This document shows positions 51,362-60,270 of a stretch of 64,000 bases of DNA, piece by piece. Location: NCBI RefSeq assembly GCF_022763245.1, contig NZ_JALEGV010000012.1:1-64000 (forward strand), in the 5' to 3' direction. Below the pieces are notes generated by a model. It made no database searches and was not told the origin of the DNA. It saw only the letters and a program-made list of their open reading frames with translations. The stretch is from Oricola sp. (lineage in GTDB: Bacteria; Pseudomonadota; Alphaproteobacteria; Rhizobiales; Rhizobiaceae). Every line of letters starts with the position of its first letter. Within the stretch, counting starts at the first letter, position 1. A program made the position numbers and the translations under genes.

Positions 51362-51388
51362 AAAAAGGCTGCCTTTCTGGCGCAGCCT
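51362..51388 (-). terminator. Terminator after the caspase gene
   Basis: On the minus strand AGGCTGC-GCCAGAAAG-GCAGCCT is followed by TTTT; a 7-bp perfect stem. It separates the caspase gene from infA. Confidence 0.75.
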
Positions 51389-51460
51389 CGTTTTCCGCCA
51401 TCTCATATAGTGTCAGCCTTGCAGCGACAACACCCTTGTGTCGAATTGGTTCCGGCAAAC

Positions 51461-53671
51461 TCAGGGGTCGCCGCGGTCCATCCTCACGAAGACGACATCG
51501 CCGCCCTCGTGGCCGGATTTCTCGATGGCGCGATATTGCGGCTCCTGCGCGGCCCGGCCGATGACCATCGGCACGATGAAGCCGTCGAACAGCTCGCGCG
51601 CCGAAAAGGCGTCGTCGACATTCTCCTCGAGCCCCGTCAGCAGGGCGCGCGCGAACACCGAATGCCCGCCCCCGCCGGTGTCGGCGACCGGCTCGTTGCC
51701 GCCGGAGGTGATCAGGATTCGCGACCGGCGGTCGGACAGCCGTTGAAGAGCCAGCAGCCGGTCCTCCGCGATCACCTTGGCCGGCCCCTCGCCGCCCCGC
51801 AGAAGCTGGCCGGAATAGCAGCTGTCGGAAATGACGATGACATTGCCCGCCTGGATGCGCGTCAACGCCTTGGAGAGATTGTCGGGATCGTAATAGGAGG
51901 GCGGATAGCCGGCCCGCGCGTCGGCAGGCACCCAGAAGGCGGCGCCCGTCACCTGCTCGTAGATCCCGTGCCCGGCGTAATAGATCAGCACGCTGTCGGC
52001 GTCGCCCGCGAACTGGCTGACCTGGAACAGGACGTCGGCGATCTGCGGCCCGCTCGCGTCCTTCAGCACCAGGGGAACGGTGCGCCCGTCGAAGGACGCC
52101 TCGGTCACGTAGCCGTATTTGTCCGTCAGGATCGCGGCCAGCGCGTCGATGTCGGCGAACGGCGTCTCCAGCCGCGCCATGCCCGACTGTTCCGAATAGT
52201 TCTGGTTGGCGATCAGCACGGCGTAGCGCGTTCCCGTCCCGGTCAGTGCTTCGCGGTCACCCTCATAGACGATCTCCGTCACCAGCTCGTGGAACACGAC
52301 GTCCCGGGTCAGGGCCGAGATGGTGATCTCGTTTCGGCCCGGCTTCAGCTTCACGGGAAGCGAGAAACGACCGTCGGGCGTCAATTGCGCCTGCCGCCCG
52401 TCGACCGTCACGATCATGGTCTGCGCCGGCCATTCGACCAGGCCGCGAATCTCGATCTCCGGCGTCTTCTTCGGCGCCGCGGACCGCGTCGGCGCCGGGT
52501 TGGTCAGCTTGATCGCCTTGCGCGACGGCGTGGCCGGCGGCCGCTGCTCGGCGATGATGGCGACCGACGGATCGGTCGTCTCGAAGATGTAGCGGCGGTT
52601 GAGATCGCGCCCCTCGGCGCCGTCATGCGCCGCAAGCGACACCGTCTCCACCCGCCGCGCCAGATCGGGCACCGTCGCCTTGCCGTTGGACAGAAGCGCC
52701 ACCGCGATCTTGTAGGAGAAGATGCCGTAGGTCTCGCCGTCGGGATCGCCGGTCGGCAGCTTCATCTCGAAGGCCGGGTCGGTGCGCCCCGCCGCGTAGA
52801 ATGTGGTCAGCCCGCCATGCCCGGCCGAAAGCCTCGTCGCCTCGGGAAATTCGATCGCCTCGTCGGCCGTTTCCGGCGCGAACGGGATCTGCGTTTCCGT
52901 CCACAGCCGCGCCGGGTCGATCTGCGCCTGGCGCGCCTGTAGGTCGGTGTCCGCCACGAGGCGCGAATCCAGGATGACGACCACATTGGCCATGCGGTTG
53001 CGAAACTGCGTGACCAGTTCAGACAGTGCCGGCGCGGAAACCAGTTGCGCCTGCCCGGCCGAAACCTGGTTCAGCGCCAGAAAGGGCCCCGCTTCCACCA
53101 GCCGCGCAAGATCCGAGGCATTCGGGTTGCGGTCGGAATATTCGGCAAGCGGCACGCCCCTTTCGCCGCGATCGAAGGGCGCCTGCCCCGACAGCCCGAA
53201 GGCCAGTTCGCCGGCCATGAAGGTCGTGCCGGAGAAATGGAGGACGACGGTGTCGTCGCAGCCGACTTTGCGCAACAGGTCGAGCGCCGCGGCGGCCAGT
53301 CCCGCCCTGCTCGCACGGTCCCCGGCAAGCGTCACGATGTTCTCGTCGGACGCGCCGCCCGCGACGAGCGCGGACCGTAGAAGTGCGGCGTCGTTCGCCG
53401 GCCCCTCCAGAAAATACTGGTCGTACTGGCCGAACCGGTCGGCGGCGATGATCAGCGCATGCGTCCGGCGCGGCGCCGCTGCGTCGCAGCGTGGCGACGC
53501 GAGGTCCGGCGCGTCGAACAGAAAGCCCTCGAGGCCCGGAAAGGCCGCGAGGAACCGCTCGCGATACTCGGCCGGCGCCATCATCGACGGTTCCGAACCC
53601 ACCGGTTTGACACCCGCACATGCCGGTGCCGCGCACAACAGCATCGCAGCGCACATCAATGCCCTGATCAT
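51461..53671 (-). CDS. Secreted tandem caspase-like protein, second domain active
   Basis: 736 residues. Signal peptide at 1-20 (MIRALMCAAMLLCAAPACAG). Domain 1 (about 68-320) has the caspase fold (THALIIAADRFGQ, VGCDDTVVLHFSGTTF, VVVILDSRLVADTD), but the His position is Thr149 and the Cys position is Arg237, so it is dead. A Lys/Pro linker and an Ig-like segment (403-460, ALTPDGRFSLP-like QAQLTPDGRFSLPVKLKPGR) follow. Domain 2 (480-736) has RYAVLIANQNYSEQSGMARL, IYYAGHGI with His568, and VISDSCYSG with Cys618, an intact dyad of Clan CD. Expected to cleave after a basic or acidic residue; the target is unknown. It sits between UPF0262 and infA, in a housekeeping block. GAGGGAA lies upstream of ATG 53671. 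Confidence 0.85.
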   Translation of the reverse strand: MIRALMCAAMLLCAAPACAGVKPVGSEPSMMAPAEYRERFLAAFPGLEGFLFDAPDLASPRCDAAAPRRTHALIIAADRFGQYDQYFLEGPANDAALLRSALVAGGASDENIVTLAGDRASRAGLAAAALDLLRKVGCDDTVVLHFSGTTFMAGELAFGLSGQAPFDRGERGVPLAEYSDRNPNASDLARLVEAGPFLALNQVSAGQAQLVSAPALSELVTQFRNRMANVVVILDSRLVADTDLQARQAQIDPARLWTETQIPFAPETADEAIEFPEATRLSAGHGGLTTFYAAGRTDPAFEMKLPTGDPDGETYGIFSYKIAVALLSNGKATVPDLARRVETVSLAAHDGAEGRDLNRRYIFETTDPSVAIIAEQRPPATPSRKAIKLTNPAPTRSAAPKKTPEIEIRGLVEWPAQTMIVTVDGRQAQLTPDGRFSLPVKLKPGRNEITISALTRDVVFHELVTEIVYEGDREALTGTGTRYAVLIANQNYSEQSGMARLETPFADIDALAAILTDKYGYVTEASFDGRTVPLVLKDASGPQIADVLFQVSQFAGDADSVLIYYAGHGIYEQVTGAAFWVPADARAGYPPSYYDPDNLSKALTRIQAGNVIVISDSCYSGQLLRGGEGPAKVIAEDRLLALQRLSDRRSRILITSGGNEPVADTGGGGHSVFARALLTGLEENVDDAFSARELFDGFIVPMVIGRAAQEPQYRAIEKSGHEGGDVVFVRMDRGDP

Positions 53672-53753
53672 GTTCCGAATTCCCTCGCCGCCCGTGGTCC
53701 GCGCGATAGTTCCGGCACTTTCCGACGGTTTCAAGGCACGGTTTGCCGAGGCG

Positions 53754-54245
53754 TCAGCCGCGCCAGTGCAGCACGCAGACCAGCGTGAACAGCCGCCGCG
53801 CCGTGTCGAAGTCCATCTCGACCTTGCCGGCCAGCCGATCCATCAGCGTTTGCGATCCCTCGTTGTGGACGCCGCGCCGCGCCATGTCGATCGTCTCGAT
53901 CTGGCCGGGCGTCGACATCTTGATCGCCTCGTAATAGCTGTCGCAGATCATGTAGTAGTCCTTGATGATTCGCCGGAACGGCCCGAGGGCCAGGATGTGC
54001 GTGGCGACCTTTTCGCCGTCTTCGCGGGTGACGTCGAAGACCAGCCGCCCCTCGACGATGGAAAGCGACAGCTTGTAGGGCCCGCTGGCCTCGTCGCCGA
54101 CGACCCGGAACCTGTTTTCTTCCAGCAGGTCGAAGATCGCGACGGCGCGCTCATGCTCGACATCCGGCGTGGACCGGCCGATCGACTCGTCGAGGACGAC
54201 ATCGATCAGTCGTGCATCGGGTCCGAGTGTTTCGCCGTCCGCCAT
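53754..54245 (-). CDS. UPF0262 family protein
   Basis: 163 residues. [34 protein letters not shown], and a C-terminal WRG after LFTLVCVLH are the family pattern. Conserved in alphaproteobacteria next to hisD; function unknown. ATG 54245 is 17 bp after hisD. The frame runs open further upstream inside hisD, but those residues are not family-like. Confidence 0.9.
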   Translation of the reverse strand: MADGETLGPDARLIDVVLDESIGRSTPDVEHERAVAIFDLLEENRFRVVGDEASGPYKLSLSIVEGRLVFDVTREDGEKVATHILALGPFRRIIKDYYMICDSYYEAIKMSTPGQIETIDMARRGVHNEGSQTLMDRLAGKVEMDFDTARRLFTLVCVLHWRG

Positions 54246-54262
54246 CGCCGCAAACCGAACCG

Positions 54263-55561
54263 CTACAGGTTGAGCCGGATGGCAACCGAACGGCCATGCG
54301 CATCGAGGCCCTCGGCTTCCGCCAGCGCGATCGCGGCCGGCGCGAGTTCGCGCAACTGGTCGGGGCCGAGTTGCAGAAGCGAGGTCCGCTTGACGAAATC
54401 CATGACCGACAGGCCCGAGGAGAACCGGGCCGAGCGCGCCGTCGGCAGAACGTGGTTCGATCCGCCGACATAGTCGCCGATCACTTCCGGCGTATAGCGG
54501 CCGATAAAGATCGCGCCGGCGTTGCGCACCTTGGCGACCGCGTCTTCCGCGCCGTCGAAGGCCAGTTCCAGATGCTCCGCCGCAATGCGGTTGGCGATGG
54601 TGAAGGCCTGATCGCTGTCGACCGCCTCGACCTGGATGATCGCGCCGTAATCGCGCCAACTCGCCGCCGCCGTCTCCGCGCGCGGCAGCGACTTCAACTG
54701 CGCCTCGACCGCGTCCGTCACGCGCGACGCGAAGTCGGCGTCATCGGTGATCAGAATCGACTGCGCCGCCGTGTCATGCTCGGCCTGGGCGAGCAGGTCG
54801 GCCGCGATCCAGTCGGGATCGTTCTCGCCGTCGGCCATGACAAGCACTTCCGACGGACCCGCGATCATGTCGATGCCGACCGTGCCGAACACCCGCCGCT
54901 TGGCCGCGGCGACAAAAGCGTTGCCCGGTCCGACGATCTTGGCGACCGGCGCGATCGTCTCCGTGCCGTAGGCCAGCGCGGCGATCGCCTGCGCGCCGCC
55001 GATCCGGTAGATCTCGCGAACGCCGGCCAGATGCGCGGCCACCAGCACCAGCGGGTTGAGCACGCCGCCCGGCGACGGCACCACCATCGCGATCCGTTCC
55101 ACACCGGCCACGACCGCCGGCACCGCGTTCATCAGCACCGAACTCGGATAGGAGGCCGTTCCGCCCGGCACGTAGAGGCCGACGGCCTCGACCGCCGTCC
55201 AGCGCGAGCCGAGCCGAACGCCGATCGGATCGACATAGATGTCGTCCTTCGGCATCTGCCGCTCATGGTGCGAGCGTATCCGGTCGCGCGCCAGCCGCAG
55301 CGCATCGACCACCGAGGGGTCGGCCGCTTCCAGCGCCGCCTCGATCTCGTCCTCGCCGACGCGCATCGCGGTTTCGGCCAGGTCGAGGCGATCGAATTTC
55401 CTGGTGTATTCGGCCACTGCCGCGTCGCCGCGCGTCCGCACATCGTCGAGGATCGCGCGCACGGTCGCGTCCACGTCCTCCGAAACCTCGCGCTTGGTGG
55501 CGAGAAGCTCGGCGAACCGGGAGTCGAAATCGGCATCACTGGCATTGAGAAGGAGCGGCAA
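54263..55561 (-). CDS. hisD: Histidinol dehydrogenase
   Basis: About 432 residues. Last two steps of histidine synthesis, zinc- and NAD-dependent. [72 protein letters not shown] and [11 protein letters not shown] (catalytic Glu-His) are all present. TTG at 55561 with GGAGAA 5 nt upstream gives the right length; longer starts lack similarity. It is 17 bp after DUF2948. Confidence 0.96.
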   Translation of the reverse strand: MPLLLNASDADFDSRFAELLATKREVSEDVDATVRAILDDVRTRGDAAVAEYTRKFDRLDLAETAMRVGEDEIEAALEAADPSVVDALRLARDRIRSHHERQMPKDDIYVDPIGVRLGSRWTAVEAVGLYVPGGTASYPSSVLMNAVPAVVAGVERIAMVVPSPGGVLNPLVLVAAHLAGVREIYRIGGAQAIAALAYGTETIAPVAKIVGPGNAFVAAAKRRVFGTVGIDMIAGPSEVLVMADGENDPDWIAADLLAQAEHDTAAQSILITDDADFASRVTDAVEAQLKSLPRAETAAASWRDYGAIIQVEAVDSDQAFTIANRIAAEHLELAFDGAEDAVAKVRNAGAIFIGRYTPEVIGDYVGGSNHVLPTARSARFSSGLSVMDFVKRTSLLQLGPDQLRELAPAAIALAEAEGLDAHGRSVAIRLNL

Positions 55562-55578
55562 ATCGGTTCTCCGCTGGA

Positions 55579-56022
55579 TCAGGCTACGGGGTGGCGCGGC
55601 TTGAAACGCGTTTCCCAGGCGGCGCCGAGATCTTCGAGCTGCGCCTCGACGCATTCGACATCGAGCTGGATGATCGGCCCGTCGGCAAAGACCAGTTCAA
55701 CCGTGCCGGCCGGCGCGTCCGTCTCGGAAAAACGGATTGCGAGCAAGGAAAGCACCTGGCCGTCATCGCCGCGTCGCACGCCGTTTGTACGCACCTTGAG
55801 CACACGCGCAAAGGACAGCACGGCCTGGCGGCGCTCATAGCCCTCGCCGTCTCGCGTCTTGCGCCCGGCCGCGTCCCAGGCGAAGCGGTTGATAACGAGG
55901 GTGAAACGTTTCTCGCGGGGCCGGTAGTCGAGCGCGTCGGGCCGGGTCACGGCGTCCTGGACCTGCGCCGAGATCACGGCTAGGTCTTGCGCATCCAGGG
56001 CCATCAGTTTGAGCCGGTCCAT
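55579..56022 (-). CDS. DUF2948 family protein
   Basis: 147 residues. MDRLKLMALDAQDLAVISAQ, then KRFTLVINRFAWDAA and FADGPIIQLDVECVEAQLED match the alphaproteobacterial DUF2948 family found between murA and hisD. Function unknown. ATG 56022 is chosen over an upstream ATG at 56112. Confidence 0.92.
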   Translation of the reverse strand: MDRLKLMALDAQDLAVISAQVQDAVTRPDALDYRPREKRFTLVINRFAWDAAGRKTRDGEGYERRQAVLSFARVLKVRTNGVRRGDDGQVLSLLAIRFSETDAPAGTVELVFADGPIIQLDVECVEAQLEDLGAAWETRFKPRHPVA

Positions 56023-56138
56023 TGTCTTCGACACCAGGGAGACCGCGCGTCGCACGCTGTCAATTGGCTGTGCTGATACGGCTTTCCATGCTGCAACGCA
56101 ACCGGACCGCAAGCCCCGATTGCGGTTGATGTCGCGCG

Positions 56139-57428
56139 TCAGCCGGAAACGCGTTCGATATCCGCACCGCAGGCCTGCAACTTGGCTTCGAGCCGCTCGA
56201 AGCCGCGATCGAGATGGTAGACGCGATTGACCACCGTCTCGCCTTCCGCCGCCAGGCCGGCGATGACCAGCGACACCGAGGCGCGCAGATCCGTCGCCAT
56301 GACGGGCGCGCCCTTGAGGACCGGAACGCCGTGCACGGTCGCCTGCTGGCCGGACAGCGAAATGTCCGCGCCCAGCCGCGCAAGCTCCTGCACATGCATG
56401 AAGCGGTTTTCGAAAATCGTCTCGGTGATGCGCGACGTGCCGTTGGCGCGCGTCATCAGGCCCATGAACTGCGCCTGCAGGTCGGTCGGAAATCCGGGAT
56501 AGGGATCGGTGCGCACGTCCACCGGCATCAGCCCGTTGCCGTTGCGATAGACGCGAATGCCGTCCTCGACATCGGTGATCTCGATGCCCGCCTCGCGCAG
56601 CACGTCGAGCGCGCTGTCGAGCAGGTCGGCCCGCGCGCCCTTCAGAACGACGTCGCCGCCGGTCATGCCGACGGCCATCGCATAGGTTCCGGTCTCGATC
56701 CGGTCGGGGATCACCCTGTGGCGCGCGCCCGACAGCGACGTGACGCCGGTGATGCGGATTTCCTCGCTGCCGGCGCCTTCAATCCTGGCACCCATTGCGT
56801 TGAGGCATTCCGCGAGATTGACGACTTCCGGCTCGCGCGCCGGGTTCTCGAGGATCGTGTCGCCCTTGGCGAGCACGGCCGCCATCAGCGCCACATGGGT
56901 CGCGCCGACCGACACTTTGGGGAAACGGTAGCGCGTGCCGATCAGCCCGTTCTTGGCCGTCGCGTGCACATAGCCGCTCTGGATGTCGATGTCGGCGCCG
57001 AGCGCCTCCAGGCAGGAGATGAAGAGATCGACCGGACGCGTGCCGATGGCGCAGCCGCCGGGCAGCGAGACGCGCGCCTCGCCCATGCGTGCCAGAAGCG
57101 GCCCGATCACCCAGAAGCTCGCCCGCATCTTGGAGACGAGCTCGTAAGGCGCGGTGATGTCGACGATGTTGCGCGCGGTGAAATGCACGGTGCGCGCATA
57201 GTCGGACGCCTCCGACTGCCGACGGCCGGTGACCGAATAATCGACGCCGTGATTGGACAGGATGCGGATCAGCGATTCCACATCCGCCAGATGCGGCACG
57301 TTCTCCAGCGTCAGCGTGTCGTCGGTCAGCAGGCTCGCGATCATCAGCGGCAGGCTCGCGTTCTTCGCGCCGGAAATCGGAATGACGCCGTTGAGCGCAT
57401 TGCCGCCCGTGATTCTGATCTGGTCCAT
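56139..57428 (-). CDS. murA: UDP-N-acetylglucosamine 1-carboxyvinyltransferase
   Basis: 429 residues. First committed step of peptidoglycan synthesis; target of fosfomycin. [18 protein letters not shown] (catalytic Lys of NAS region), [20 protein letters not shown] with the fosfomycin-sensitive Cys, and [20 protein letters not shown] are diagnostic. First gene of the block running to yacG; it supplies MurB in the dcw cluster. Confidence 0.97.
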   Translation of the reverse strand: MDQIRITGGNALNGVIPISGAKNASLPLMIASLLTDDTLTLENVPHLADVESLIRILSNHGVDYSVTGRRQSEASDYARTVHFTARNIVDITAPYELVSKMRASFWVIGPLLARMGEARVSLPGGCAIGTRPVDLFISCLEALGADIDIQSGYVHATAKNGLIGTRYRFPKVSVGATHVALMAAVLAKGDTILENPAREPEVVNLAECLNAMGARIEGAGSEEIRITGVTSLSGARHRVIPDRIETGTYAMAVGMTGGDVVLKGARADLLDSALDVLREAGIEITDVEDGIRVYRNGNGLMPVDVRTDPYPGFPTDLQAQFMGLMTRANGTSRITETIFENRFMHVQELARLGADISLSGQQATVHGVPVLKGAPVMATDLRASVSLVIAGLAAEGETVVNRVYHLDRGFERLEAKLQACGADIERVSG

Positions 57429-57705
57429 ATGTGCTTTTCCAATCCCCTCGGCGGGCTCGAACGAGCCTGAAGTGCAGGTTTTCGGCGTTTAACGCATCGC
57501 CATGGCCGCTTCAAGGCAACGCCGCCCTTCTCCACGATCACGATATGCCGACGCGCATAAACCATCGCGCAGCGCTCGAAATCGGCGCCTAAACTTCGGT
57601 TATAGGAGCCGGTTTACCAACCTCCGGTCAATGGCGGGTGCACCGTTTCATTCCCAGTTTCGTCGCGTCCGATACGGACCGAAAACGAAACGAAAGGAAG
57701 ACCCC

Positions 57706-58017
57706 ATGAAACGCATCATCCCCCTGCTCGTCCTGCCGCTCGCCCTACCCTTCGCCGCGATCGCCTTCCAGGCCCCCGCCACCGCAGCGACCGGCATTGC
57801 CGTCGGCGACATGGTCGGGACGACCGAGACCGCCATCCGCGACAAGCTGGAGGCGCTCGGCGGCACGGTCGACGATATCGAGACGGAGGACGGCGTCATC
57901 GAAGCCGAGGTCGTGATGAACGGCACGAGCGCCGAGATCGGCATCGATCCGGAGACCGGCAAGGTCCTCAAGATCGACAATGACGACGAGGGTGACGAGG
58001 AAACCGACGACGACTGA
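57706..58017 (+). CDS. Secreted PepSY domain-like small protein
   Basis: 103 residues. Signal peptide MKRIIPLLVLPLALPFAAIA, cleaved near the TAATG region, then one PepSY-type alpha/beta repeat (AIRDKLEALGGTVDDIETED, IEAEVVMNGTSAEIGIDPET, GKVLKIDNDDE) and a very acidic end. PepSY modules often bind or inhibit periplasmic proteases or act as sensors; role here is inferred. GAAAGGAAG lies upstream of ATG 57706. Divergent to murA; the 277-bp gap shows no other feature I can name. Confidence 0.75.
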   Translation: MKRIIPLLVLPLALPFAAIAFQAPATAATGIAVGDMVGTTETAIRDKLEALGGTVDDIETEDGVIEAEVVMNGTSAEIGIDPETGKVLKIDNDDEGDEETDDD

Positions 58018-58028
58018 TCGTCGGTCGA

Positions 58029-58060
58029 GGGCTGCCGGCGGCCAACCCGGCAGCCCTTTC
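58029..58060 (+). terminator. Intrinsic terminator after the PepSY gene
   Basis: GGGCTGCCGG (58029-58038) pairs with CCGGCAGCCC (58047-58056), a 10-bp perfect stem, then TTTC. Confidence 0.8.
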
Positions 58061-58120
58061 ATTGCGTAACGGAAGCGCCCGCGCTAGCTAGCGACGGCAC
58101 GATCGAAAGCGGAGATGACG

Positions 58121-58639
58121 ATGCCGGCACTCGCCGCCAAACGCCTCGGACTGACCGGGCTCTTTGTCCTGCAGGGCCTGTGCGCCACGTTTCTCGGCTT
58201 CGAGATGCTGGCCGATCTCGCCGGCTGGGAAAGCCGCACGAGCCTGCGCGAGAACGACATGTTCGAATATGCGGTCGTCACCGCTCTGCTCGTCAGCCTC
58301 GTCTTCACGGGCCGCGAGATCTTCAGGCTTGCGGCCCGCAACACCCGCATCGAACGGCAGCTCCAGGCCGCCTCCGGCGCCTTCCAGGAATTGCTGGCCG
58401 AGCATTTCGACGAGTGGGACCTGACCACGTCCGAGCGCGACGTCGCGCTTCTGGCGATCAAGGGCCTGTCGATCAACGACATTGCCGGCGTGCGCAACAC
58501 CCGCGACGGCACGGTCAAGGCGCAGCTCAACGCCATCTACCGCAAGGCCGGCGTCACCGGCCGTCCGCAACTGATCAGCCTCTTCATCGAAGAACTGATG
58601 GGACGCACGCCGCAGGCGGAGGGCACGCCGGCCGAATAG
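58121..58639 (+). CDS. Membrane-anchored LuxR-type HTH regulator
   Basis: 172 residues. Two N-terminal spans (GLTGLFVLQGLCATFLGFEM and YAVVTALLVSLVFTGREIF), a coiled-coil linker (NTRIERQLQAASGAFQELLA) and a GerE-type helix-turn-helix (LTTSERDVALLAIKGLSIND, GTVKAQLNAIYRKAGV, then GRPQLISLFIEELM). No sensor domain beyond the membrane part, so it may sense membrane state or a membrane partner. ATG 58121 has GGAG 6 nt upstream; ATG 58115 is two codons earlier. It converges with the ABC importer operon. Confidence 0.8.
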   Translation: MPALAAKRLGLTGLFVLQGLCATFLGFEMLADLAGWESRTSLRENDMFEYAVVTALLVSLVFTGREIFRLAARNTRIERQLQAASGAFQELLAEHFDEWDLTTSERDVALLAIKGLSINDIAGVRNTRDGTVKAQLNAIYRKAGVTGRPQLISLFIEELMGRTPQAEGTPAE

Positions 58640-58657
58640 GATCGGCCGGCAGCGGCG

Positions 58658-59425
58658 TCAGTGTTCGGCGCGTTCCGCCCAGCCCGCAAAAGTCCGCTCC
58701 AGGAAGACCACGGCGTAGTAGAGCACGATGCCGAGGAAGGCGAGCGCGATCAGCACGGCGAACATCAGCGGATAATCGCCATTCGTCTCGCCGGATTTGA
58801 ACAGCGCGCCCAGGCCGCGCCCGTGCGGGGAGACGATCTCCACCAGGTTCGTGCCGATGAAGGCGAGCGTCACGGCGACTTTCAGCGCGCCGAAGAATTC
58901 CGGCAGCGTCTTCGGCAGGGCGATCTTCGTGAAGATCGTGTAGCGCGAAGCCCCGAGCGAACGCAGGATGTCGCGATATTCCGGCTCAAGCGTCGACAGG
59001 CCGATGCCCACCGACACCGCGATCGGGAAGAACGAGATCATGAAGGCCATCAGCACGGTGTTGAAATTGTGCTGACCGATGAAGATCAGCGCGATCACCG
59101 GCACGAGGGTCGCCTTCGGAATGGCGTTGAAGCCGACAAGCAGCGGATAGAGCGCCGCACGCATGATCCTGGAAAAGCCCATCAGCATGCCAAGGAACGT
59201 GCCCACGAGCACGGCAATGGCGAGGCCGGCGACCGTGCGCCACAGCGTCTGCCAGCTCATGATCAGGAACAGGTTCCAGTATTTCGCGAAGGCCGGCGGC
59301 AGGTCTGAGGGCGACGCCATCTTGTAGTTCGGCCAGCCATTGGCCCAGACGAGCAGTTCCCAGAGGATGAGGAAGACGACGATCGCGGCGATTGGAACGC
59401 CGATCTTGCGCAGCGCGTCGTTCAT
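58658..59425 (-). CDS. ABC transporter permease (SsuC/TauC class)
   Basis: 255 residues, about six spans; the EAA loop is SLGASRYTIFTKIALPKTLP (EAA-like G at the turn). Inner-membrane channel for the ATPase and binding protein upstream. The start overlaps the ATPase stop in ATGA. The class imports nitrate, sulfonates, taurine, thiamine precursors or riboflavin; the substrate is not decidable here. Confidence 0.92.
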   Translation of the reverse strand: MNDALRKIGVPIAAIVVFLILWELLVWANGWPNYKMASPSDLPPAFAKYWNLFLIMSWQTLWRTVAGLAIAVLVGTFLGMLMGFSRIMRAALYPLLVGFNAIPKATLVPVIALIFIGQHNFNTVLMAFMISFFPIAVSVGIGLSTLEPEYRDILRSLGASRYTIFTKIALPKTLPEFFGALKVAVTLAFIGTNLVEIVSPHGRGLGALFKSGETNGDYPLMFAVLIALAFLGIVLYYAVVFLERTFAGWAERAEH

Positions 59426-60213
59426 GCCGCTTCCTCCTCGGAGCGCCCCTGGGCGATGCGGATCTGGTCGCGCAGCGTATGCAGCATGTCGGAACATTCC
59501 GGCGTGTAGAGCCCGTCGATCACCCGCGGTCCCGGATAGGTGACGTCGAGCACATATTGGGTGGTCGCGGGCCGTCCCGAGAGCACGATCACCTGGTCGC
59601 CGAGAAAGACGCTCTCGCGCAGGTCGTGGGTGATCAGGACGCAGGTGAACGGCTCCTTCGCGCGCAGGTCATGCATGGTCTGCCACAGATCCTCGCGCGT
59701 GAAGGCGTCGAGCGCGCCGAAGGGTTCGTCCATGATGAGCACGTCGGGCTTGTGGACGATCGCCCGGCACAAAGAGGCGCGCTGGCGCATCCCGCCGGAC
59801 AGTTCAGAAGGCCGTTTCGTTTCGAAGCCCTCGAGCCCGACCATGGACAGCAATTCGAGCGCCCGGGCCTCGCGATCGCGCTTCGGCATGGAGGGCGCCA
59901 CGATTTCGAGCGGCAGGATGACGTTTTGCAGGATGGTCCGCCATTCCAGCAGCACCGGGTTCTGGAAGGCCATGCCGACGGTCTTGCGCGGCCCCTTCAC
60001 CAGTTCGCCATGCAGCCAGACTTCGCCCTCGTCCGGCTTCATCAGCCCGGCGATCAGCCGCGTCAGCGTCGACTTGCCGCAGCCCGACGGCCCGACCACG
60101 GCGCAGAATTCGCCTTCCGGCACCGCGACATTGAGATTTTCGAGCACCGGCAGCGGCCCGTTCGGTGTCCGGTAGGCGTGCGTCACGCCCTTGATTTCGA
60201 TGAGATTGGCCAC
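59422..60213 (-). CDS. ABC transporter ATP-binding protein
   Basis: 263 residues. Walker A GPSGCGKSTLTRLIAGL, Q-loop AFQNPVLLEWRTILQNV, signature LSGGMRQRASLCRAI, Walker B VLIMDEPFGALDAFT, and H-loop VLITHDLRESVFLGD. Drives the permease. 57 bp after the binding protein gene, with a strong hairpin in that gap. Confidence 0.95.
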   Translation of the reverse strand: MANLIEIKGVTHAYRTPNGPLPVLENLNVAVPEGEFCAVVGPSGCGKSTLTRLIAGLMKPDEGEVWLHGELVKGPRKTVGMAFQNPVLLEWRTILQNVILPLEIVAPSMPKRDREARALELLSMVGLEGFETKRPSELSGGMRQRASLCRAIVHKPDVLIMDEPFGALDAFTREDLWQTMHDLRAKEPFTCVLITHDLRESVFLGDQVIVLSGRPATTQYVLDVTYPGPRVIDGLYTPECSDMLHTLRDQIRIAQGRSEEEAA

Positions 60214-60233
60214 CCGCGCCCCCGCAGAGAAAT

Positions 60234-60259
60234 CCGCCCGCCGAAAAACCGGCGGGCGG
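60234..60259 (-). other. Intercistronic hairpin between binding protein and ATPase
   Basis: A perfect 10-bp stem CCGCCCGCCG / CGGCGGGCGG with a six-base loop. No T-run follows on the minus strand, so it more likely shields the upstream mRNA from 3' exonucleases, giving more binding protein than ATPase. Confidence 0.6.
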
Positions 60260-60270
60260 CAGGATTGTCG

